Assembly: GCF_001311175.1 (NCBI RefSeq)
Contig: NZ_BBAI01000022.1
Location: forward strand, 1-37,197
Length of the DNA stretch: 37,197 nt
Source: Lacticaseibacillus pantheris DSM 15945 = JCM 12539 = NBRC 106106
GTDB lineage: Bacteria; Bacillota; Bacilli; Lactobacillales; Lactobacillaceae
Direction: 5' to 3'
Shown here: one piece after another, positions 18,033 to 25,122 of the stretch
Layout: every line of letters starts with the position of its first letter
How positions within the stretch are numbered: the stretch's first letter is position 1
Translations under genes and position numbers: made by a program
The notes under the pieces: generated by a model
Seen by the model: the letters and a program-made list of their open reading frames with translations, nothing else
Told to the model about the DNA's origin: nothing
Database searches by the model: none

Positions 18033-18881
18033 ATGACTACTTATGCATTAACGGGTGTGACGGGACGCTTTGGTCGGACTGCGGTCAAGCGGTTGGTGGA
18101 ATTAGTTGGGTCCGAGAATGTGGTGGCTTTGGCGCGCAACGTGGAGCGGGCCAAGAAGCTGGTGCCAGCCGGGGTGACGGTACGACCGGGTAATTACGAT
18201 GATGTCGATCAGCTGACCACCTCTTTGCAGGGAGTGGACCGACTGCTACTCATTTCATCACAGCCAGGCGGCCCGGTTCCGCGCGAGCAGCAGCACCGTA
18301 ACGTCATTGATGCGGCAAAGGCCGCAGGGGTAAGTTTTGTGGCGTACACGAGCTTCCCACGGGCGGATCGCTCGACTGCAGCGTTGGCGGCGGATCACCG
18401 CGTCACGGAAGACTACATCCGCGACTCCGGCTTGGACTATTCCTTCCTCCGCAACAACTGGTACTTGGAGAATGAGAGTAGCACGCTGCGGCACGCGCAC
18501 GCTGGCCGGCCGTTCGTTTATTCGGCGGCAGCGGGCAAAGCCGGGTGGGCGCTCGAGCGGGAGTACGCGGAGGCGGCGGCTGACGTGTTGGCCATGGACC
18601 AGCCACGGACACAGTATGAGTTTGCGGGGCCAGCCCGGACGTACAAAGATTTGGCCGACGCAACTCAGGGGGACTTCGACGTTCTGTCTGTGGATGATGA
18701 AGCCTACAGTGCAGGCTTGCAGCAGGCCGGACTTGATGAACCGACTGCACAGTTAATCACCTCATTCCAGACGCTCATTCGCGACGGTCAGTTGGACGTT
18801 GATTCGACGGATTTGCAGGACGTTCTGGGCCACGAACTCACCCCAATTGAGGACGCAATTCGCGACGTAGTTGGTGATTAG
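18033..18881 (+). CDS. NAD(P)-binding oxidoreductase, NmrA/SDR type (QOR2-like)
   Basis: Soluble protein of 282 residues, intact, with an N-terminal Rossmann fold: TYALTGVTGRFGRTAVKRLVE holds the GxxGxxG dinucleotide motif, VVALARN follows, and VSFVAYTSFPRAD and LRNNWYLEN match atypical SDR proteins of the NmrA/quinone-oxidoreductase-2 type. These bind NADP and either reduce quinones or act as redox sensors. GGAGG lies at 18021-18025 before the ATG. The neighbouring Rrf2-family regulator begins 50 bases downstream on the same strand and may control it. The substrate is not determinable. Confidence 0.85.
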   Translation: MTTYALTGVTGRFGRTAVKRLVELVGSENVVALARNVERAKKLVPAGVTVRPGNYDDVDQLTTSLQGVDRLLLISSQPGGPVPREQQHRNVIDAAKAAGVSFVAYTSFPRADRSTAALAADHRVTEDYIRDSGLDYSFLRNNWYLENESSTLRHAHAGRPFVYSAAAGKAGWALEREYAEAAADVLAMDQPRTQYEFAGPARTYKDLADATQGDFDVLSVDDEAYSAGLQQAGLDEPTAQLITSFQTLIRDGQLDVDSTDLQDVLGHELTPIEDAIRDVVGD

Positions 18882-18931
18882 GCAAAGATATATTATGATT
18901 AGTTAGAAATTTATTATTAGGGGTTAAGCTA

Positions 18932-19366
18932 ATGAAGTATTCACACAAGTTGAGTGATGGGGTGCACATCCTGGCCTACGTATCGATTTACCAGGACGGT
19001 GACTTATCGAGCGCGGCAATTGCCAATAGTATTGAGTCCAATCCCAGCTTGGTGCGGCGGTTAATGGCTGCTTTGGTTAAGGCAGGCTTGCTGGAGACCC
19101 ACCCAGGGGTCGTCGCACCCCGGCTGGCCCGACCCGCCGCGGATATTTCGTTGCTGGATGTGTACCGGGCAATCGAAGGAAATCAGCGGTTACTGCACGT
19201 TGATGACAAGACGAACCCGCGTTGTATTGTTGGGGGCAACATTCAGGATACGTTGAATGGTATCTACGACGATGTGCAACGCCAGGCTGAGTCGACGATG
19301 GCTGGTGTGTCATTGCAACAAGTGATTGACGATATTCTGGTGCGGGAATCAGCCCGCAGCCGCTAA
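18932..19366 (+). CDS. Rrf2-family transcriptional regulator
   Basis: 144 residues, intact. The N-terminal winged helix (MKYSHKLSDGVHILAYVSIY, SAAIANSIESNPSLVRRLMAAL) and DISLLDVYRAIEG are typical of Rrf2/YwnA proteins. A single Cys lies in NPRCIVGGNI, where Rrf2 sensors keep one or more Cys. With only one it cannot bind an Fe-S cluster in the IscR manner by itself and more likely senses thiol-reactive compounds. It follows the NmrA-like oxidoreductase, the common arrangement for self-contained redox switches. The RBS is AGGGG at about 18919. Confidence 0.88.
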   Translation: MKYSHKLSDGVHILAYVSIYQDGDLSSAAIANSIESNPSLVRRLMAALVKAGLLETHPGVVAPRLARPAADISLLDVYRAIEGNQRLLHVDDKTNPRCIVGGNIQDTLNGIYDDVQRQAESTMAGVSLQQVIDDILVRESARSR

Positions 19367-19381
19367 TGTGCTGATTTGGTT

Positions 19382-19413
19382 GGGCGTACCTCGATAACTC
19401 GGGGTGCGCCTTT
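19382..19413 (+). terminator. Terminator after the Rrf2 gene
   Basis: GGCGtACCtCGA pairs with TCGgGGTgCGCC around a short loop, followed by TTTGCT. Stem good, U-run short. Confidence 0.65.
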
Positions 19414-19517
19414 GCTATGAATCGACCGGGTTGTTGGGGTATGGGGCACCGGCAAAGTCGATTGCCACCACGCTGGACATGTGCGAAAATATGTTCGGTA
19501 GAGAGGGGGCGTCCGTA

Positions 19518-20625
19518 TTGACACCGTTATTCCGGTTGCAGATTCCTAATGATACTAGTCGTAAAATTATTCACGTTGATATGGACGCCTTCTATGCATC
19601 CATTGAGATGCGTGACGACCCGTCTTTGCGCACCCGCGCGCTGGTGATTGCCCACGACCCGCGGCAAACCGGGGGCAAAGGGGTGATTACCACCGCCAAT
19701 TACGTGGCGCGACAGTATGGGGTTAATTCGGCCATGCCCGCAATCGAGGCGGTACGCAAGGTGCCACGCCGTTTGTTGGTATTTAAGGACCCCGACTTTG
19801 AAAAGTATCACGCCGTTTCCGACCAAATCCACGATATTTTTCACCAGGTGACGGACCTCATCGAACCAATTGCGTTGGACGAGGCCTATTTGGACGTGAC
19901 GAACAACACGCATTTTCCCACGACCATCGCGCTGGCTTTGTGGCTGCAGCAGACCATTGAGCGGCAGACGCGATTGACGTGTGCTATTGGGGTGTCGTAC
20001 AACCGGTTCTTGGCCAAAATGGCCTCGGAATTCAATAAGCCGGGTGGGCGCACGGTGGTGACGCCGGGGATGGCGCAGGAATTTTGGCACCACAGCCAAT
20101 CGGCAAGTTTCGTGGTGTGGGCAAAAAGACGCTCCCCCGGCTGCAAGCACTGGGCATCGAGACGGGCGCAGATTTATTGGCGGCCGACCCGGGGATGTTG
20201 CAGCGTGAGTTTGGTAAGGCCGGGTTCATGCTGGCGTTACACGCTCGCGGCATTGATAACCACCCGATTGAGGTTAAGGAACGTAAGTCGATTGGTAAGG
20301 AACGGACCTACAACCCGCCGTTGCAAAGCTCGGCTGCCGTCCGCCAGGAGTTGACGATGCTGGCTGGCAAAGTTAGTGCGGAGCTGCGTAAGAAGCAGCG
20401 GCACGGAACGACGGTTGTCTTGAAGGTACGCGACGTAGACTTCAACACGCAAACGCGGCGGATGACACGGGAGCGGTACTTTGTGGATGCCGATGATATC
20501 CTGGATGCGGCGTGGACACTTTATAATGAAGAAACGGACACTAGCGCGTCGTTGCGGCTTGTCGGCATCACCATCACAGGTTGGTGCCGCTGACGTTCGA
20601 AAATGTCGACTTACCGCTCAGGTAG
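19518..20625 (+). CDS. dinB: DNA polymerase IV, Y family (two frame shifts)
   Basis: Error-prone translesion polymerase. The N-terminus holds [15 protein letters not shown] with the first metal-binding Asp; [18 protein letters not shown] and [10 protein letters not shown] give the palm carboxylates; [20 protein letters not shown] follows. The thumb and little finger ([28 protein letters not shown]) lie after a missing T near 20082 that also restores AQEFLAPQPIG. A second missing T near 20581 hides the true end [14 protein letters not shown], stopping at 20625, for 369 residues. I chose TTG 19518 because AGAGGGG lies about ten bases upstream; ATG codons further upstream in frame are less well placed. 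It overlaps no neighbour. Confidence 0.92.
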
Positions 20626-20648
20626 GCGAAGGTTGGGTGGTGACGAAC

Positions 20649-20871
20649 ACGCGGGTGGCCTTTGGGACTACGGCTTACGTGCCCTACGCCGTAGGTTGCT
20701 ACACCCGCACGCTCCAGCCCGTGCCGGGCTGCCACGAATTATGGAGCCAAAGGAACCCACTTTGTCTCCATAATTTGCCGCTGTACGTCACTCCGTTCCT
20801 ACAGCGCTCTGGGGTCGCAGCAACTACGGCTCCGGGCACGACGCCTCCGTCCCAAAGACCACCCGCGGGTT
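20649..20871 (-). repeat. Structured repeat P8 (type B)
   Basis: The outer stem pairs CACGCGGGTGGCCTTTGGGAC (about 20649-20668) with GTCCCAAAGACCACCCGCGGG (from 20849). Inner hairpins: CTACGGC/GCCGTAG (20669-20695), GCCCG/CGGGC near 20717-20730, AATTATGGAG/CTCCATAATT (20738-20775) and the shared small hairpin CTGTACGTC...TCCTACAG (20781-20804). The order of arms matches P4 and P12, so type B is the same architecture with other stems. Orientation is assigned from P12, whose type B core follows a minus-strand type A end. Bases 20872-21244 hold nothing I recognise. Confidence 0.75.
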
Positions 20872-21244
20872 CCCGCACTTGGAGTTGGCCAAATATATTT
20901 GGATGGCGCTCAACATTAGCTAAAGTTGTCGGTGTTGACCTTAATCAGTAGCAGGTCTATGTGTATGCACACTGAAGTTGGTTATTCGTTGTGAAACCAG
21001 ACCCTCCTGCGGTTACGAAAGCATCGTTTGTAATTATTCTGCCAAATCGCTGAACGGACATGAAATATATTTAGTGGTTCGTAGGATTACACTGGTAAGA
21101 ACATTTTGCGGATAGTGTATACGCAAGTTAACAATTTCGAAGATTATGCTGGCGAGAGTCTTTGATAGTTGGTTCAGTAACTTTTTGCGTTGTTCATCCT
21201 GCACAGTGTGGGTAGTTATGTGTGTATGTGGCATCGCAAATCTA

Positions 21245-21469
21245 GGGTTGTGTTGGTGGTGTGGTGCAGGGGGATGGTGGCCCGTTTGTGGCGGCTGCAG
21301 GCCCGTAGTTCTGTAGGAAGCGGAGCGACGTACAGAATCAAATCTGGTAGACCGGGTGGGTTTCCCGGGCTAGCAGATTCGCGGTAGCCGGCACGGCGAG
21401 AGCGTGAGGCTCGCAGCTTCGGCCACAAACGGGCCACCATCCACCGGAGCCACGCCGCCAACACAACCC
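21245..21469 (+). repeat. Structured repeat P9 (type C)
   Basis: The basal stem pairs GGGTTGTGTTGGTGGTGTGG (from 21245) with CCACGCCGCCAACACAACCC (to 21469), and GGTGGCCCGTTTGTGGC with GCCACAAACGGGCCACC further in. The sequence is unrelated to the stems of P2, P4 and P6. ACCGGAG is at 21443-21449. Inner arms: TTCTGTAGG...ACGTACAGAA (21309-21338), a CCGGG/CCCGG arm (about 21343-21376) and the GCCGGC arm that follows; the core is nearly identical to P6. Confidence 0.85.
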
Positions 21470-21488
21470 GGTCAGTTAGATTAGCCCT

Positions 21489-21543
21489 GTAACGATAGCT
21501 AGGCACAAAGCCAAACCCGGGCTTTCCGCCTAGCTATCGTTAC
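21489..21543. repeat. Long hairpin P11 upstream of nrnA-like gene
   Basis: A perfect 16-bp stem, GTAACGATAGCTAGGC with its complement, encloses a second hairpin AAAGCC/GGCTTT. Read on the minus strand, its middle (AAGCCCGGGTTTGGCTT) and neighbouring GTAACG recur in the tandem block at 32101-32122. It follows P9 by 20 bases. Confidence 0.7.
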
Positions 21544-21625
21544 GCTCTGGCTTCTAACCGGTCAGCTTCGCCCTCTGGCATGTTATAATCACTAATGGTG
21601 AATTTAGAAGCACGGAGGCAACAGA

Positions 21626-22598
21626 ATGATTCAAGAAGATATTGTTGCGGCTATCGCGGCCGCCGACCACATTATTATCCACCGGCACCAACGTCCCGAC
21701 CCCGACGCCTTTGGCTCGCAATGCGGCTTGGCCGCCATCATCAAGGCTAGCTTTCCCGACAAGCGCGTACAGGTGACCGGCGCCGATAGTCCTAGCCTGT
21801 CCTGGTTGGCCACGATGGACGAGGTGACCGATGCAGATTACAAAGACGCACTGGTAATCGTCGTCGATACCGCCGATACGCCACGCATTGACGATGACCG
21901 CTTTGACCAGGGCACGCAACTAATTAAGATTGACCACCACCCTAATGACGATCCGTACGGCGACCTGGCCTGGGTAGCGCCCGACGCTTCCAGTACCAGT
22001 GAACTGCTGGTTGACTTAGTCACGCACGGTGACGGACAATTGAAGCTCGACAATGACGCCGCCCGCTGGCTGTATGCCGGCATCGTGGGTGACACCCGGG
22101 CGGTTCATGTACAACAACACCACTGCGCACACCCTGCGCGATGTGGCCTTGCTGTACGGCTTTGACTTTGACCCGTCCGCAGTTAACCAAAAGATGAACG
22201 AGGTTACGCTTGGTCAGGCGCGCCTGCAGGGGCTGGCGATTGACGAGCACCACATGCGCGTTAGCCCGAACGGGGCCGCCGTCGTGGTCATTAGCCAGGC
22301 TGACCTCCAGCACCTCGGGATCGCCGCCGATCAGTACCAGGCCGCAGTTGGTTCCGCCGGTCGCCTTAACGAGATTCGCGCGTGGGCCATGTGCACCGAG
22401 CAGCCCGAGGGTAACTACCGGGTGAGCCTGCGGTCCAAGGGTGCCGTGATTAACGACATTGCGCGCGCCCACAATGGTGGTGGGCACCCACTGGCGAGCG
22501 GGGCCAAAGCCGCGGATCAGGCCGAAATCGACCAGATTTTTAACGAACTGGATGCTTTGCTGGCGGCAACGCCCCAAGCACCTTCAGAAAGCGAGTAA
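21626..22598 (+). CDS. nrnA: DHH/DHHA1 phosphoesterase, NrnA-like (one frame shift)
   Basis: Probable bifunctional oligoribonuclease (nanoRNase) and pAp phosphatase. Motif I is HQRPDPDAFGSQ, motif II VVDTAD, motif III IDHHPNDD with the DHH triad, and the C-terminal DHHA1 domain ends with AHNGGGHPLASG. The extra C near 22099 (ACCCGGG for ACCGGG) breaks the frame; removing it gives GIVGDTGRFMYNNTTAHTLR and a 323-residue protein, the usual size. GGAGG at about 21615 sets the ATG. The helicase gene cshB follows after 3 bases, linking two RNA-turnover functions in one transcript. Specificity between nanoRNA, pAp and cyclic dinucleotides cannot be read from sequence. Confidence 0.9.
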
Positions 22599-22601
22599 TT
22601 A

Positions 22602-23960
22602 ATGGATAACAAATTTCAACAATACGCGATTAACGATACGTTGATTGCAGCACTGAACCGGAATGGTTTTGTGCAACCAACACCCATTCAGGAACAAGTC
22701 ATTCCGAAGGCGCTCAGGGGCGCTTCCATTGTGGGTCAGTCCCAGACTGGTTCCGGAAAGACGTTGGCATTCTTGCTGCCAATCATTAATAACATTAATG
22801 TGGGCGAGGATACCCTACAGGCCGTTATTACGGCGCCTAGCCGTGAGCTGGCCAACCAGATTTACAAGACGGCCACCGAGCTCCTTGGCGAAGACAATCC
22901 CGTCCGCGTGGGCCGCTTTGTTGGTGGTACGGACAAGCAAAAGCAACTGCGTAAGTTGGAAAACCACGCGGTGCACATTGCCATTGGTACGCCGGGACGG
23001 ATTTTAGATTTACTGCGTAACGGCGCCCTGACTGGCTTTACCGTGAAGACGTTCGTCGTTGATGAAGCCGATATGACTTTGGACATGGGCTTCCTGAACG
23101 TGGTCGACCAGATTGCGGGCACGTTCCCGTCTGAACTCCAGATGATGGTCTTTTCCGCCACAATCCCGCAAAAACTCCAGCCGTTCCTGAAAAAGTATAT
23201 GCACAACCCGCTGATCATTGAGCTCAAACCGAAAACGGTCATTGCCGACACGGTGGATAACTGGGTCATCAGTACGAAGGGGCAGGACCCTAACCGGATT
23301 ATTTACCAGTTATTGACGATTGGTGAACCGTACCTGGTGCTCATCTTTGCGAACACCAAGGAACGGGTCGACGAAATCCACGCGTACCTGAAGGCGCAGG
23401 GAATCAAAGCCGCGAAGATTCACGGGGGCGTTGAACCCCGTGAACGTCGTCGCGTGATGAAGGCCGTTGCTCAGCAGAAATTCCAGTTTGTGGTGGCGAC
23501 GGACCTGGCGGCTCGCGGTATTGACATCGAGGGTGTCTCACACGTGATTAATGCGGAGATCCCGACTGATAATGAGTTCTTCATTCACCGTGTGGGGCGG
23601 ACTGGCCGAAACGGAATGAGTGGGACGGCCATCACGCTGTACAAACCTGGCGAGGAGCACAAGCTCGCCGAATTGGAGCACATGGGGATTCACTTTGATC
23701 CCAAAGCCATTGTGCGTGGCGAGATTGTGCCGGGACGCGAGTGGAACCGTCGCGCGACCCGGACCAAGAAGAACGAGCGGCTGTCCGGTACGATTTATGG
23801 AATGCTGAAGAAGGAACAGAAGAAACGTAAGCCGGGTTACAAGAATAAGGTCCGCAAGGCCGCTGAGAAGGAAGCATGGTTCAACAACCGCGTGGAGAAG
23901 CGGAACGAACGCCGCAATGCCAAGCGGAAGAACAAGGCTAAGGGCTTGGACAAGGCTTAA
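22602..23960 (+). CDS. cshB: DEAD-box ATP-dependent RNA helicase, CshB-like
   Basis: 452 residues, intact. Q motif GFVQPTPIQ (22-30), motif I GQSQTGSGKT (45-54), PSRELANQ, GTPGR, motif II DEAD (154-157), motif III SAT (185-187), and the helicase C domain with ATDLAARGIDIEGV and motif VI HRVGRTGRNG. The C-terminus is a basic Lys/Arg-rich tail (KRNERRNAKRKNKAKG), usual for cold-shock and ribosome-assembly helicases. Its ATG lies 3 bases after the nrnA-like gene, so the two are probably cotranscribed. P10 begins directly at its stop codon. Confidence 0.94.
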   Translation: MDNKFQQYAINDTLIAALNRNGFVQPTPIQEQVIPKALRGASIVGQSQTGSGKTLAFLLPIINNINVGEDTLQAVITAPSRELANQIYKTATELLGEDNPVRVGRFVGGTDKQKQLRKLENHAVHIAIGTPGRILDLLRNGALTGFTVKTFVVDEADMTLDMGFLNVVDQIAGTFPSELQMMVFSATIPQKLQPFLKKYMHNPLIIELKPKTVIADTVDNWVISTKGQDPNRIIYQLLTIGEPYLVLIFANTKERVDEIHAYLKAQGIKAAKIHGGVEPRERRRVMKAVAQQKFQFVVATDLAARGIDIEGVSHVINAEIPTDNEFFIHRVGRTGRNGMSGTAITLYKPGEEHKLAELEHMGIHFDPKAIVRGEIVPGREWNRRATRTKKNERLSGTIYGMLKKEQKKRKPGYKNKVRKAAEKEAWFNNRVEKRNERRNAKRKNKAKGLDKA

Positions 23961-24256
23961 TGGTGGCCGATGCTGGTGGCTGGTCGTACTGGCGTGGTGG
24001 CTCCGGTTGAGCGGCTGGTCCCCGCGACCGGAGCTGTGAGCCTCACGCTCTCGCCCGTTCCGGCTACCGCGAATTGCCGTAGCCCGAGAAAACCACTCGG
24101 TCTAGCCAATTTGATTCTGTAATTCATAACTGCCAATACGTGCTAGCGCACTACTGGCAGTAATTCAAACAGAACTACGGGTATGCAGCCGTCGCGGGGA
24201 CCAGCCGCTCAACATCCACCACCACACCAGTACGACCAACGGTAGATGTTCATCAA
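23961..24256 (-). repeat. Structured repeat P10 (type C), inverted relative of P2
   Basis: On the minus strand it aligns with P2 along nearly its whole length, including the flanking AACATCTACCGTTGGTCG. The basal stem pairs GTTGAGCGGCTGGTCCCCGC (from about 24006) with its complement at about 24193-24212. CTCCGGT at about 24000-24006 is ACCGGAG on the minus strand. The arm at about 24115-24172 has a different sequence from P2 but folds in the same way. It follows the cshB stop without a gap. The 24257-24547 spacer shows no gene. Confidence 0.8.
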
Positions 24257-24547
24257 TACAGGTCTGGCCATTCTGGCATCCTTGGTACATCACCGGACGG
24301 AACCGCACGTACGAATGGTTTAATGAACGACCTATTCACGTCCAACCGGCATCCGAGCACACAGACAATAAGATCCGACCGCTATGAATCGATTATGATT
24401 CCATACAATCGGTCTTTGTGAGCAAGTTTCTTTGCACATTCAGAGGAAACCACTCCAGAGAGTGTGGACTGGTGGAAACACTATCCAGCTGATGAAATTC
24501 ACTCCTTTAGTAGGGTTTGGGTGTCGTACTCGTATGTGTAGTGCGAA

Positions 24548-24828
24548 CGGCAACGGGAGGCCGCGTCGGTCGGACCGGTGAGCGGAGGCGTGTGGGGTCG
24601 GAATGGTAACCACTGCCAGGGTGTAACGTTCTTACGGCTTTAGCCGTTAGAACGCGACGAATTTCGAGACTGACCGGTGGGGTTCCGGGCAGGCTTGAAA
24701 TCGCGGCGGAAACACGCCCGTACTTGGCGGGTTGGAGCCTTCGCCCTAGCAGTGGTTACCATGGAGCACCCCACGTAAGCCGCAGCTCACTGGCCCGACC
24801 TACGCTGCCGGTCTCCCGGCTGACGTTG
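24548..24828 (+). repeat. Structured repeat P7 (type A)
   Basis: Outer pairing of CAACG and GGGAG (24551-24559) with CTCCC and CGTTG (24813-24828), then GTGAGC with GCTCAC, GTGGGGT with ACCCCAC and GGTAACCACTGC (24605-24616) with GCAGTGGTTACC. ACCATGGAG is at 24758-24766. Inner arms: CGTTCTtACGGC/GCCGTtAGAACG (24627-24654), ATTTC/GAAAT (24661-24701) and CGCCCG/GGCGGG. The first arm replaces the small hairpin of P1. The last stem bases overlap the -35 of alaS. Confidence 0.8.
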
Positions 24829-24854
24829 ACACAACCACTGCCCGCCACTATAAT
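24826..24854 (+). promoter_or_regulatory. alaS promoter, consensus
   Basis: TTGACA (24826-24831), exactly 17 bases, TATAAT (24849-24854): a full sigma-A consensus. The -35 overlaps the last bases of repeat P7. Confidence 0.9.
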
Positions 24855-24860
24855 GAACGG

Positions 24861-25047
24861 GTTAGGATATGCCACGGTGGTTTTGGCGCCCATACAGGAA
24901 CGGTCGGTAACTGCGAAGACCTGGGCCCGGCGCCGTGGTGCTCCCTGATACGAGCTGAATACAACTAATGAAGTGGTTAACGACAACATCGTTGCAACCG
25001 AGGTGGTACCGCGCACACGCGTCCTCGGGTTTGTAAGGATGTTTTTT
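24861..25047 (+). promoter_or_regulatory. T-box riboswitch leader of alaS
   Basis: The T-box sequence AGGTGGTACCGCG is at 25001-25013 and pairs forward with CGCGTCCTCGG (about 25018-25028) in the antiterminator. The competing terminator CGTCCT (25020-25025) / AGGATG (25036-25041) is followed by TTTTTT (25042-25047). In stem I, CCACGG (24872-24877) pairs with CCGTGG (24933-24938), and the GCT at 24940-24942 directly after it is the likely Ala specifier codon. Uncharged tRNA-Ala would stabilise the antiterminator and allow alaS transcription. Confidence 0.88.
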
Positions 25048-25122
25048 GTTGTCATTCGGCGAGTAGCGGGTCATATCAATACGGCACGTCAACTTTGAGG
25101 TTGGCGGGACAGGAGAGTATCA

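Noticed and set aside
21216..21506. Reading frame across P9 sharing a peptide (RRAGYRES...PGLPDLILY) with one across P6 at 14613-14840
   Set aside because: The shared peptide follows from the shared repeat sequence. The frames differ outside it, lack RBS, and other copies do not keep the frame.
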